This document shows, piece after piece, positions 55,218-63,958 of a DNA stretch of 64,000 bases. The notes beneath the pieces are model-generated. The model had not been told where the DNA came from, did no database searches, and saw only the letters and a program-made list of their open reading frames with translations. The first letter of the stretch is position 1. Each line of letters starts with the position of its first letter. Source of the stretch: Rhizobium sp. ARZ01 (GTDB lineage: Bacteria > Pseudomonadota > Alphaproteobacteria > Rhizobiales > Rhizobiaceae); the NCBI RefSeq assembly GCF_014851675.1, contig NZ_JACVAE010000002.1, forward strand, positions 620,001 through 684,000, given 5' to 3'. Position numbers and translations under genes: made by a program.

Positions 55218-55719
55218 TACAGCCTCCGCGTACGCTGAACATAGCTGCAAGCGTCAACGTTACGGCGGCACGCAAATGCCCCCGGTCGGCAGTTTAGCCA
55301 ACTGTATCCGGTGTCATATTTTTCGAATTCGCTTGAGCAAGACTATATTAACCATATAGAATGGCGTCTCAATAAATCGCTCGTTAGACAATTCGATCTA
55401 GTCTGACGGGTTGTGCCGTGCTCCTCAATTCGATGCGTTCGATGGCCTGCGGGATTGGTGCAGTGCCAGCGCGTTTTCGTCGTCAGCTTTGCAGGCAGGG
55501 AATGCATACCGTTGCAGGTTGGGCCGTTGCGAGTTGGGCCTTGGGGATGCGCGCGGGATGGCCAGGCGCCATCGATAAGGCATAGGTCTAACGACGCCAC
55601 CCAAAGGGATTATCACGCGCGCGCAGTGCAACCGGTTCACCCACCATTGACGATCTATTCTGCAATGCACGCTCGCTTGAGAATGGCAGATATCAGATGC
55701 CTCGAAATTGAGTGGTTTC
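55218..55719. other. 502-bp divergent promoter region between exoY-like and exoP-like genes
   Basis: No gene seen. It contains the inverted repeat CTATAT-N5-ATATAG (55343-55359) in an AT-rich stretch, and a tandem repeat of 15 bases, GTTGCAGGTTGGGCC / GTTGCGAGTTGGGCC (55511-55540, 13 of 15 identical). Both are candidate regulatory sites. Confidence 0.5.
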
Positions 55720-57342
55720 ATGATCAGCAGCTTGGACTTACGGTTTTACCTTGCGCTCCTTGTTAGACGGCTCCCACTCGTTCTTTTGACTGCCGCGGCG
55801 GTCTTTGGACTTGCGGTCGGCGCAGCATCTCTGATGCCCAAAAAATACAAGGCGGTCGCCAAGGTTTTGGTCGAGGCGCCGCAAATCCCCTCGGAACTTG
55901 CGCGCTCATCGGTGGCCATTGGCGCTATTGAGCAGATGCAGCTCCTGCAGCAGCAGATCATAACGCGCGAAAACCTCCTCGCCCTCGCCGACCGGTTCGC
56001 TATCTATGCCAAGAGCGAAGTCAAGCCTGCAGACGAGGACATCGTGGAGGATCTGCGTTCAAGGATAATCTTCGAGGAACTGATCCAGGACTCTTCGACG
56101 CGGAGTCTGGGCACGACCATTCTCCAGGTTTCCGTTACCGGACAGGATCCAGTGCTCGCCGCCCGGATTGCCAATGAGATCACGTCGATGCTAGTTGCAA
56201 AAAACCAGCAGCAGCGGACTGACCGGGCGGGAAACACGCTGCAATTCTTCAATCAAGAGGTGGCGCGGCTCGGTGCGGAACTAAACAAGATTGAAGCAGA
56301 TATCCTGAGGTTCAAGACGGAAAACAAGGATACCTTGCCAGCCAGCATTGATTTCCACCGAACCCAGCAAAGCAGCCTCCAGGAAAGAATCGCCGCGCTC
56401 GAACGTGAGGAATCGGAGCTGCGCACTAGGCGGAGCGGCCTCATCGCCACATACACCAATACCGGTCGGCTATCGGATGCGATGCCCCTGACACCCGAGC
56501 AGCAGATGCTGGCGGATCTCAACAGGGCGCTTGTCGAGCAGCTTGCCGTTTTCTCAGAATCCAGTCCGAACGTTACCGCGTTGAGATCGCGCATTGCAGC
56601 ACTGCGAAGCAAGGCGCTCGATCGCCAACCGAAGGAAGCAGCAGTGCGCGCGAGCCGGGAGCGTGACGCGGCAGAAACTGCCTCATTTGGTCTCGACCTG
56701 CAATTGTCGGACATTGATGAGCGCCTGGAGGCTATCGACCGGGAGCGGGTGGCTGCAAACAAGCGGATAGAGCAATTGACGAACTGGATTGCCGCGACCC
56801 CTGCAAGCGAGACCGTCCTCAACGCACTGGAACGCAATCACGCCAACATCCAAACGCAGTATAACGCTACAATTGCGCGACGGGCGGAAGCATTGACCGG
56901 AGAGCAGATTGAAATGCGTTCTGACGGGGGGCGCCTGACCCTAATCGAGACCGCAGTAGCGCCGCGTGAACCCACCAATCGAAAACAGGCCCGCGTCGTT
57001 GCAATAATGGGGGCTCCGGTCGGACTGGCTTTTGGTCTCGGGCTGCTTGTGTTGCTTGAAATGCTCAATCGGACGATTCGCCGCCCTTCCGATGTCGTGC
57101 GACTTCTGCAAATGCAGCCACTTGCGACCATTCCCGAAATCCGGACGCACGAACAGGCCCACACGGCCAAGCCCAAGGATAGGATCTTCGCGCTTGTTTC
57201 GGCCAGCGTCATAGTCAACCTTTTGATGATCTCGCAAAATCATCATGGCACTGCATCTTATACTTCAGGAGCTGGGAACCCTTTGCGCATCAAAGGTGCA
57301 ATTGACATCAGCCGCGCTCTGCCATTCAGGATCGGACAATAG
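55720..57342 (+). CDS. Chain-length determinant / polysaccharide co-polymerase (Wzz, ExoP N-terminal part)
   Basis: 540 aa. Two membrane segments at about 19-38 and 426-447 enclose a long periplasmic part with coiled coils (about 170-260 and 300-400), the PCP-2a layout of ExoP and GumC. Landmarks: MPKKYKAVAKVLVEAP, ISVTGQDP-like SVTGQDPVLAARIANEIT, and the proline-rich-like stretch before the second segment (LIETAVAPREPTNRKQA). The ATPase domain that ExoP carries at its C-terminus is absent and is encoded by the next gene, three bases on. ATG 55720; an upstream TTG at 55708 is less likely. Confidence 0.9.
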   Translation: MISSLDLRFYLALLVRRLPLVLLTAAAVFGLAVGAASLMPKKYKAVAKVLVEAPQIPSELARSSVAIGAIEQMQLLQQQIITRENLLALADRFAIYAKSEVKPADEDIVEDLRSRIIFEELIQDSSTRSLGTTILQVSVTGQDPVLAARIANEITSMLVAKNQQQRTDRAGNTLQFFNQEVARLGAELNKIEADILRFKTENKDTLPASIDFHRTQQSSLQERIAALEREESELRTRRSGLIATYTNTGRLSDAMPLTPEQQMLADLNRALVEQLAVFSESSPNVTALRSRIAALRSKALDRQPKEAAVRASRERDAAETASFGLDLQLSDIDERLEAIDRERVAANKRIEQLTNWIAATPASETVLNALERNHANIQTQYNATIARRAEALTGEQIEMRSDGGRLTLIETAVAPREPTNRKQARVVAIMGAPVGLAFGLGLLVLLEMLNRTIRRPSDVVRLLQMQPLATIPEIRTHEQAHTAKPKDRIFALVSASVIVNLLMISQNHHGTASYTSGAGNPLRIKGAIDISRALPFRIGQ

Positions 57343-57345
57343 ACC

Positions 57346-58137
57346 ATGGACCAACCTCCAGCACCGTTGCACGAAGCAATGCGTTTTCGCAGCGCCGAAC
57401 GCCTCGCTGAGCGAACCGTCGAAGGTTCCGCCCGGTTCGAGCGGGCGGAGGCATGGGACAGTCTTCCGGGGCTGACATTAAGCCCGAGGCTGGCCAAACA
57501 GAACCGGATAGTGACATTCAATCGTTCAGATCCTGCACACGGCGCCTTCGACATGCTGCGGACAAGACTGCTGCAGTGCTTGCGACAGAACGGTTGGACA
57601 TCTGTGGCCATCACGTCGCCGAGAGCGTCCTGCGGAAAGTCACTCGTCGCACTCAACCTAGCTTTCAGTCTCGCCAACCAAAGTGACTGCCGTACTATCT
57701 TGATGGACATGAATCTTAAGGAGCCCAGCATTGAAAACCTGCTCGGGGAGAAAAGCAGCGGATCGATGGAGGATTTCCTCAGTGGAAACTGCGCGGCTGC
57801 AGATGTGCTTCGCCGATTTGGCAAGAATCTGGCGATCGGCTCCAATTGCCGACCGGTGAAATATTCTGCGGAGCTCTTGCAGAGCCTGAGCGCAGCAAAG
57901 GCGTTGCACGACATGCGAAAGTGGATGGGCCCCGACGTCGTTCTGTTCGATCTTCCGTCGATGCTACCGAATGACGACGTCACTGCATTTTTGCCGAATG
58001 TGGATTGCGCGATCCTTGTAGCAGCTGCCGAACAAAGCACGCTGGACGATGTAGATGCCTGCGAACGCGAACTGTCGGAGCGATCGAACATGGCCGGCGT
58101 TGTCCTTAATCGATGCCGATACGGAATCGGCGAGTAG
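57346..58137 (+). CDS. CpsD/BY-kinase-like ATPase with altered Walker motifs
   Basis: 263 aa. Resembles the cytoplasmic ATPase half of ExoP/Wzc: AFDMLRTRLLQCLRQNGWTSVAITSP is the usual lead-in (about 67-92). Walker A is SPRASCGKS (about 91-98) instead of the common S-x-x-PGEGKS/T. Walker A' is ILMDMNLKEP instead of D-x-D-x-R-x-P, and Walker B is VVLFDLPS. There is no tyrosine-rich C-terminal tail, so autophosphorylation as in Wzc is doubtful. It probably pairs with the chain-length protein to set polymer length, possibly with low or no kinase activity. Confidence 0.82.
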   Translation: MDQPPAPLHEAMRFRSAERLAERTVEGSARFERAEAWDSLPGLTLSPRLAKQNRIVTFNRSDPAHGAFDMLRTRLLQCLRQNGWTSVAITSPRASCGKSLVALNLAFSLANQSDCRTILMDMNLKEPSIENLLGEKSSGSMEDFLSGNCAAADVLRRFGKNLAIGSNCRPVKYSAELLQSLSAAKALHDMRKWMGPDVVLFDLPSMLPNDDVTAFLPNVDCAILVAAAEQSTLDDVDACERELSERSNMAGVVLNRCRYGIGE

Positions 58138-58148
58138 CCCTGCGGCCT

Positions 58149-58440
58149 TGAACCGCGCCGGGTTCACCGGAGGCTCCAACTTCTGAGGAAGTGGAGCCTA
58201 TATGAGCAAGACAGCGAACAAAAAATTTGCACCTGAAGTCCGCGCCAGACCTGTGCGGGTGGCTTTGGATCACGAAGGCAAATATTTTCATCGAGATGGG
58301 CAGCGGTTCGTCGATAGCAGCCAAGATCGGCTGCACGGCGCAGACGCTCTATGAATGGGTAACGAGGGCCATCCTGGACGAACCAGCAGGCTTGAACACC
58401 TAAAACCAAATCGCCTCCGGCAGACCCGCCTCGCTCCTTG
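58149..58440 (+). mobile_element. Remnant of an IS3-family insertion sequence
   Basis: The left end TGAACCGCGCCGGG, then TTCACCGGAGGCTCC (58149-58177), resembles terminal repeats of rhizobial IS3-family elements. A partly matching reverse copy starting GCCTCCGG is at 58413. Just inside the left end is a hairpin, GGCTCC (58172-58177) / GGAGCC (58193-58198), of the kind that shields transposase genes from outside transcription. Only about 290 bp remain, enclosing a broken orfA. Confidence 0.65.
58202..58370 (+). pseudogene. Frameshifted IS3-family transposase orfA fragment
   Basis: The frame from ATG 58202 reads MSKTANKKFAPEVRARPVR and VALDHEGKYF, the typical start of IS3-family OrfA. A shift near 58285 moves the conserved continuation SSIAAKIGCTAQTLYEWV into another frame (about 58308-58361). 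The rest of orfA and all of orfB are missing. Non-functional. Confidence 0.8.
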
Positions 58441-59082
58441 AACAACCCGACTCCACCGGAAATTGCTGGCGGCCGCCGCTCCTACACCATTTGCCGGGTA
58501 TCATCAAAGCGGGCTCTGCGCGGCGGTCACCGGGGCGGGCTTAGCAGGCGGGCATAAAATCGCAGCGGCCAACAAGAAATTGCGATTGTGATTCGCGCTC
58601 CACCGTCGCCACCTGCAAAGGAAGCGTTCAAATTGCTGATTGAGTGGTCTCGTTTTCCAGCTCACAGGTTGTAAAATTGCGATATTCACAAAAAAATTGC
58701 TTGGCTCGCCTCCCACGGGAATTTTGCGGCGCACTCTACAATCTTCATTAAGATTTCTCTAATGTTTTCAGCGGCCGTCCGCGCGGATCACGTTGCAGCA
58801 GCAACTTTCGCAGCATGAGAGTAGCGAGATTCTGCCCCAATTTGGGCGGATCCGATTCTCGTAAATATTTCAAAAGTAAACTCAAGAACCCAATAAATAA
58901 TGTGGCGGCAATAAGGCTAGGCCATTGATATTTTTACTAGATCACACTGTTGCCATGCGACGACGATCACACTAACTATCGCCGCCGTAACGCCGGATAA
59001 GCAATAACTACTACCGGCTTCGCACAATGTAGTGACCACCATCTCCAAAGGGTTTAGGGGTGGGAAGAAAGGTAATAACGCA
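58441..59082. other. About 640-bp AT-rich non-coding region before the RTX gene
   Basis: No supported gene. It contains short inverted repeats (GTTGC-AGCA-GCAAC near 58792; CCCAA-T-TTGGG near 58838) and long A/T runs, in contrast to the GC-rich neighbours. Likely holds the promoter of the RTX protein gene. Confidence 0.45.
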
Positions 59083-61170
59083 GTGACAAGCACAATTCGC
59101 GATGTAACCAAGGCCGGAATCCCGGCGGAGACCACGCATGCCGATCTGATCGGCAATGCCATCAACGAAAGTGGCCAGACTGCAGCTCTGACGCTTGACA
59201 AACTGTTCGATCGTCTGTCGAGCATCACCGATAAGGTCGATGCAGACGCCTTCAACGACAGCGTCAGCAAGATGATAGAGGAGTTCGGCTCCAAGTTTGC
59301 CGACCGCCTGAGCCATAAGGATGGCTGGGGCGACTTCTCGGTGAACGACAAGTCGGGCACGACCTCCACAAAGGCCGACCTCCAGTCGTCGACCGAACTG
59401 TCCTCGATCAAGCCCGCTAGCGTATCCGACACCGTCGCAGAAACCGGGCCGGCCGCGACCCTTGCCAACACGTCGGCGCGTGTTGCCGATGCCGCCCCGG
59501 TCGCCGCTGCTGCGCCCGCCGCTGCTGCGGCTGCCGATGCCGCAACCAGGTTCCCGGATGCGTCGAGCACCGGCGTTCCGGAAGGCACCGTATTGACCGA
59601 CTATACCGGTCCGATGACGATCACGACACCTGGCACGGTGATCGAAGGCAAGATCATCACTGGTGGGCTTCGCGTCACCGCCCCGGACGTCGTGATCAAG
59701 AACTGCGTCATCAAGTTCGATGGCTGGTGGGGCGTTGAAGCTGAAAACGGAAAAAACATCACCATCCAGAACTGCGACATTACCGGCCCGGGTTATGCGG
59801 CCGAGAACAATTCCGCAATTCTTGGCGCCGGTAACTTCATCGGCAACGATATCTCCAAGGTGCAGAACGGTATCGTCCTGTCGTCCGGGTCCAGCACGGT
59901 CAAGGGCAACTACATCCATGACCTCGAAGCGCTCGGTGAGCCGCACTATGACGGCATCTCGGTACAGGGCGGCCAGAGCGGCGTACTGATCGACGGCAAC
60001 ACCATCGATAGCCGCCAGACCTCCAACATCATCATCAACAACGACTTCGGCTCGGTTTCCGACGTGACCGTCAGCAACAACCTGCTGATTGGCGATGCAG
60101 GCTACGCGATCTATTCCCACGGCGGACAAGCCGGCCGCACCACCACCGGCGTCAATATCACGAACAACCACATCGAAAAGGGTAACTGGGATTACTATTC
60201 GGTTTACAATTCCGATACCAAGTTCTCCGGCAATATCGAATACGCCAACAACCAGGCGCCGAAGCCTGGCGATGTAAACACAACGGCGCCATCCAATCCG
60301 GACACGCCAACCACGCCGCCCACGACGCCGCCGGACACAGATACCCCGACCACGCCGCCCACGACTCCGCCCGACACTGGCACCGATGTCCCAAGCAATA
60401 AGGTTCATCTGGGCACCGAAGGTGACGACAACATGCCGCTCTCCGGTCAGTCCATCAGAGGCAACGAGACCTTCAAGGGCCTCGGCGGCAACGACACACT
60501 AAAAGGTGGCGCTGGCGCGGATGTTCTTGACGGCGGCAGCGGCACGGACACGGCGACTTATTCCGGCTCGAACGCCGGTGTGAACGTCAACCTCGCGACC
60601 GGTGCCGGCACCGGCGGCCATGCGCAGGGTGACAAGCTCACCAGCATCGAGAACCTGACCGGTTCCAGATACAATGACGTCCTGACCGGCAACGATGGCA
60701 AGAACGTCCTCAATGGCGGTGCCGGTTCTGACAAGCTCCTTGGCGGCGCAGGCGACGACACCCTTAACGGGGGCACCGGGAAAGACACCCTTAACGGAGG
60801 CGCGGGGAAAGATACGCTTACGGGCGGCTCCGGGGCTGATACCTTCGCCTTCAAGACGACTTCGGAAGCGGGGTCAGGTTCGACTCGCGATGTCATCACC
60901 GATTTCCAGAAGGGGACGGACAAAATCGATCTGTCGGCTATCGATGCAAACGGATCTGCAGCAGGTGACGGCGCCTTCCATCTGATCGCGCAAAACAACG
61001 CCGCGTTCGATCACAAAGCAGGCGCATTGGCCTGGCGTACGGAAAACAACTCCGGCACTGCCAATGATGTCACCATCATCCAGGGCGACCTGAATGGCGA
61101 CGGTGTTCACGATTTCGAACTCCAATTGCAGGGACTCGTCAATCTCTCTGCGAGCGACTTCCTCCTCTAA
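59083..61170 (+). CDS. Parallel beta-helix protein with RTX (type I) secretion region
   Basis: 695 aa from GTG 59083 (AAAGG upstream); GTG 59032 would add 17 residues. No signal peptide. Residues about 1-130 are helical and Ala/Ser/Thr-rich. Residues about 137-397 form a right-handed parallel beta helix (for example NIIINNDFGSVSDVTVSNNL). A Pro/Thr linker with two DTPTTPPTTPP units is at about 400-436. Calcium-binding RTX nonapeptides (GGAGDDTLNGGTGKDTLNGG) lie at about 463-495 and 526-590, and the hydrophobic C-terminal tail SASDFLL is typical of type I export. Beta-helix RTX proteins include alginate epimerases and EPS glycanases or lyases, so a role on the polymer is plausible. The beta-helix DNA is duplicated at 61665-62431. 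Confidence 0.85.
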   Translation: MTSTIRDVTKAGIPAETTHADLIGNAINESGQTAALTLDKLFDRLSSITDKVDADAFNDSVSKMIEEFGSKFADRLSHKDGWGDFSVNDKSGTTSTKADLQSSTELSSIKPASVSDTVAETGPAATLANTSARVADAAPVAAAAPAAAAAADAATRFPDASSTGVPEGTVLTDYTGPMTITTPGTVIEGKIITGGLRVTAPDVVIKNCVIKFDGWWGVEAENGKNITIQNCDITGPGYAAENNSAILGAGNFIGNDISKVQNGIVLSSGSSTVKGNYIHDLEALGEPHYDGISVQGGQSGVLIDGNTIDSRQTSNIIINNDFGSVSDVTVSNNLLIGDAGYAIYSHGGQAGRTTTGVNITNNHIEKGNWDYYSVYNSDTKFSGNIEYANNQAPKPGDVNTTAPSNPDTPTTPPTTPPDTDTPTTPPTTPPDTGTDVPSNKVHLGTEGDDNMPLSGQSIRGNETFKGLGGNDTLKGGAGADVLDGGSGTDTATYSGSNAGVNVNLATGAGTGGHAQGDKLTSIENLTGSRYNDVLTGNDGKNVLNGGAGSDKLLGGAGDDTLNGGTGKDTLNGGAGKDTLTGGSGADTFAFKTTSEAGSGSTRDVITDFQKGTDKIDLSAIDANGSAAGDGAFHLIAQNNAAFDHKAGALAWRTENNSGTANDVTIIQGDLNGDGVHDFELQLQGLVNLSASDFLL
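59491..60272 (+). repeat. Direct repeat copy 1 (beta-helix segment)
   Basis: 782 bp nearly identical to 61665-62431 (767 bp) in the same orientation. Copy 1 has 15 extra bases (an AAAAP-type insertion near 59505-59520). The encoded proteins differ at only five positions over about 250 residues: G/E, D/N, N/Y, L/M and N/K. Confidence 0.95.
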
Positions 61171-61496
61171 ATTCTGCGCGGACGCTGCGCCACTGGCGCT
61201 GCGTCAAGAGATGAAATGTCAGTTGCGGCGGCCGTGAGGCCGCCGCATCATTCATATTACCAAGATCTACCTGACAGAGTTCCCTAACATCCCTCCTGCC
61301 TCCAGCAGACGCATCGTTGTTGTCGGCTGCACATTTTTCTGCGCCTTACGGAAAGACTGATAGACGTATATGCCAAGCGGGAACTCGCTCTTCATATTCA
61401 AGATCTGACAACAATACAGGACCAAGTAGTTTCTACATTTCCTGCTCTGTCATTTTGCTGCATATTTGAGCCTATATATGCAAGTTGAGGGAGGAA
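61171..61496. other. 326-bp intergenic region between the two beta-helix genes
   Basis: It holds the hairpin at 61224-61247 and AT-rich sequence (61390-61480) suited to a promoter for the second beta-helix gene. No small gene was seen. Confidence 0.5.
61224..61247 (+). terminator. Hairpin after the RTX gene
   Basis: Perfect 10-bp stem TGCGGCGGCC (61224-61233) / GGCCGCCGCA (61238-61247), loop GTGA. Only a weak T-rich tail follows. Confidence 0.65.
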
Positions 61497-62453
61497 ATGC
61501 ACGTGTCCCATCACACTGCCAACACGCCCGTTGCAAAGTTGCTCTTTGCCGCATTGACTGTCTCCATGCCAATCGCCACAGCGGCACCGGCACATAGCGA
61601 GCAGCTTTCGCAAGCGGAAACCTGGCGAGCAATTGTGCACACGATAGCCTGTGAAAGTGCTTGTGCCGCCCCGGTCGCAGCTGCTGCGGCTGCCGATGCC
61701 GCAACCAGGTTCCCGGATGCGTCGAGCACCGGCGTTCCGGAAGGTACCGTATTGACCGACTATACCGGTCCGATGACGATCACGACACCCGGCACGGTGA
61801 TCGAAGGCAAGATCATCACCGGCGAGCTTCGCGTCACCGCCCCGGACGTCGTGATCAAGAACTGCGTCATCAAATTCAATGGCTGGTGGGGCGTTGAAGC
61901 GGAATACGGCAAAAACATCACCATCCAGAACTGCGACATTACCGGCCCGGGTTATGCGGCCGAGAACAATTCCGCAATTCTTGGCGCCGGTAACTTCATC
62001 GGCAACGATATCTCCAAGGTGCAGAACGGTATCGTCCTGTCGTCCGGGTCCAGCACGGTCAAGGGCAACTACATCCATGACCTCGAAGCGCTCGGTGAGC
62101 CGCACTATGACGGCATCTCGGTACAGGGCGGCCAGAGCGGCGTACTGATCGACGGCAACACCATCGATAGCCGCCAGACCTCCAACATCATCATCAACAA
62201 CGACTTCGGCTCGGTTTCCGACGTGACCGTCAGCAACAACCTGATGATTGGCGACGCAGGCTACGCGATCTATTCCCACGGCGGACAAGCCGGCCGCACC
62301 ACCACCGGCGTCAAGATCACGAACAACCACATCGAAAAGGGTAACTGGGATTACTATTCGGTTTACAATTCCGATACCAAGTTCTCCGGCAATATCGAAT
62401 ACGCCAACAACCAGGCGCCGAAGCCTGGCGACATAACACCCCCTCCTCGGTGA
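61497..62453 (+). CDS. Secreted parallel beta-helix protein, paralogue without RTX region
   Basis: 318 aa. ATG 61497 directly follows GGGAGGAA; GTG 61503 has better spacing and is an alternative. Signal peptide about 1-32 (VAKLLFAALTVSMPIATAAP) for Sec export, then two cysteines near 50-54 and an alanine stretch. Residues about 57-312 are nearly identical to the beta helix of the RTX protein upstream. It stops just after KPGD, where the other continues into the Pro/Thr linker. So the same domain is sent to the periplasm here. Function unknown; same candidates as for the RTX partner. Confidence 0.85.
   Translation: MHVSHHTANTPVAKLLFAALTVSMPIATAAPAHSEQLSQAETWRAIVHTIACESACAAPVAAAAAADAATRFPDASSTGVPEGTVLTDYTGPMTITTPGTVIEGKIITGELRVTAPDVVIKNCVIKFNGWWGVEAEYGKNITIQNCDITGPGYAAENNSAILGAGNFIGNDISKVQNGIVLSSGSSTVKGNYIHDLEALGEPHYDGISVQGGQSGVLIDGNTIDSRQTSNIIINNDFGSVSDVTVSNNLMIGDAGYAIYSHGGQAGRTTTGVKITNNHIEKGNWDYYSVYNSDTKFSGNIEYANNQAPKPGDITPPPR
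61665..62431 (+). repeat. Direct repeat copy 2 (beta-helix segment)
   Basis: 767 bp, partner of 59491-60272 (offset 2159 bases over most of its length). Ends at the GGCGA codons where the two genes diverge, consistent with a recent segmental duplication. Confidence 0.95.
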
Positions 62454-62530
62454 GGTGTGCTATTTTCCTCAATCACCAGATCCTAGCGGCTCGGCGCCAC
62501 ACCCTCCTATCCCGCCTGAAATTGAAGACC

Positions 62531-63958
62531 TCAGCCACGGTCCCCTTGCATTGCCCTGGCACCCTCAGCCCTTTCGTTGGAGCGCCCCTGCCTATTCATA
62601 GACTTGGAAGCTCGTACGTTTCGCACTTCGCCATCCGGTCTTACGTCAAGAATCCACACACCGCTTCCCATCAGGAACAGGAACCACGCATAGACCGCTG
62701 CCCAGAAGTGGACCGTCGAGCCAACAAGCAAGAAGAAGACCATGCAAATGACATATCCTGTGCGATAGGTATCGGCTTTGTCATCAAGTCCCCTTTTGAA
62801 GGCCGCCGCTACCAGCAGCGACAGGTAAGCGACAAAGAACAAGACAATGGCCGGAATACCGTGGCGCATGGCAATCACCAGCCAAAAATTGTCGACGCTG
62901 GTCGGCATCCACGAAGGGCGCACCCAATCGCCTAGCCCGATGCCAAAGATAGGATGACTGGCGACAGACGCTGTCCCGTATTCCCAGATGCCCAGGCGCA
63001 TCCAGCCTGTCTGAGCGTCGAATGTGAAACGTGAAATATAGAACTGCACGGGGGTTTGATTCGAGCCAAACTCGACAACCAAGTATCCCATGAACAGAAT
63101 CCCAAACAACAATGCCCACTTGTGCTTTAAGGGGCGCAGGAGCGCGTTCCACCCGATGAGTACATATTGCAGCAGGACGCCTGCAATAGGAGCTGATGAC
63201 ATCGACATGAATGCGGTCAGCGAAATTATTGCCAGCAACCACCGCGAAAGCGTGTGCTTTCCGTAGCCCAAGACCAGGTATGTCAATGCGACAAGGCTAC
63301 CACAAAACAGACCAAACAAGATCGAATGGTTGAACGGCCCCTGTACACGCCAGAACCCCATTCGAGGCACCATTTTCGTGATTTCCACGGTGGGCAAAAT
63401 CATCGCTAGCGTCGACAGCAATGGCTTATCGCCTGTTATCCATTCATACAGGAACAATGGAAGTAGAATGACTATAAGCCTGACGGTGAACTGAAGCATG
63501 TCGTGAAAATCGTCCGCAGTGCGGATGTAGCAGCGGGCCAGCAAGTAGCCGCCCAACGTCTCTATGTTCAGCATTCCAATTGCCTCAATCATAGGGAGCG
63601 TGCCGCCAACGATGGCAAGGCTCAACGAGGCCCAAATGCAAAACAAGATGATGGCGACGTCCGCAACGCGGATCCGGCCTGCTTTGCCGCGCACCCACAT
63701 CTGGAAACACGGCACCCACGCCAGGAGCAGAACAAGACGATACACTGACAGATTCAAGGTACCCATGGGAATAATCCATGGGATGAAAAGGCCGACAAGG
63801 AAAACCTTAACTGGCCAAGCTAGCCCAACCTTGCTTTTCTCATTCACAGTGTGCTGGTGAAGAAACGTACGGCGACGCCCAACTTCCGCATTACTCGTTG
63901 GTGATCTGAGTATACGTTCGGTGTGTCTGCTAGAACGGGAACCAGCACCAGCTCTCAT
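62531..63958 (-). CDS. O-antigen/exopolysaccharide polymerase-like membrane protein (Wzy/ExoQ type)
   Basis: 475 aa with about 10-12 membrane segments. Wzy_C/O-antigen-ligase pattern: long periplasmic loops, the GWMRLGIWEYGTASVASHPI and GIGLGDWVRPS segment (typical of the conserved loop), then DNFWLVIAMRHGIPAIVLFF. Joins repeat units at the periplasmic face with the chain-length protein. The start is uncertain: ATG 63958 is used, GTG 63967 or GTG 63847 also possible; the first 45 residues are polar. A WaaL-type ligase is the alternative, but the locus favours a polymerase. Confidence 0.85.
   Translation of the reverse strand: MRAGAGSRSSRHTERILRSPTSNAEVGRRRTFLHQHTVNEKSKVGLAWPVKVFLVGLFIPWIIPMGTLNLSVYRLVLLLAWVPCFQMWVRGKAGRIRVADVAIILFCIWASLSLAIVGGTLPMIEAIGMLNIETLGGYLLARCYIRTADDFHDMLQFTVRLIVILLPLFLYEWITGDKPLLSTLAMILPTVEITKMVPRMGFWRVQGPFNHSILFGLFCGSLVALTYLVLGYGKHTLSRWLLAIISLTAFMSMSSAPIAGVLLQYVLIGWNALLRPLKHKWALLFGILFMGYLVVEFGSNQTPVQFYISRFTFDAQTGWMRLGIWEYGTASVASHPIFGIGLGDWVRPSWMPTSVDNFWLVIAMRHGIPAIVLFFVAYLSLLVAAAFKRGLDDKADTYRTGYVICMVFFLLVGSTVHFWAAVYAWFLFLMGSGVWILDVRPDGEVRNVRASKSMNRQGRSNERAEGARAMQGDRG

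Noticed and set aside
59011..62330. Long minus-strand frames opposite both beta-helix genes (59011-60408, 61398-62330)
   Set aside because: They recur in both copies only because the sense DNA is duplicated. The RTX repeats, linker and signal peptide are all on the plus strand.
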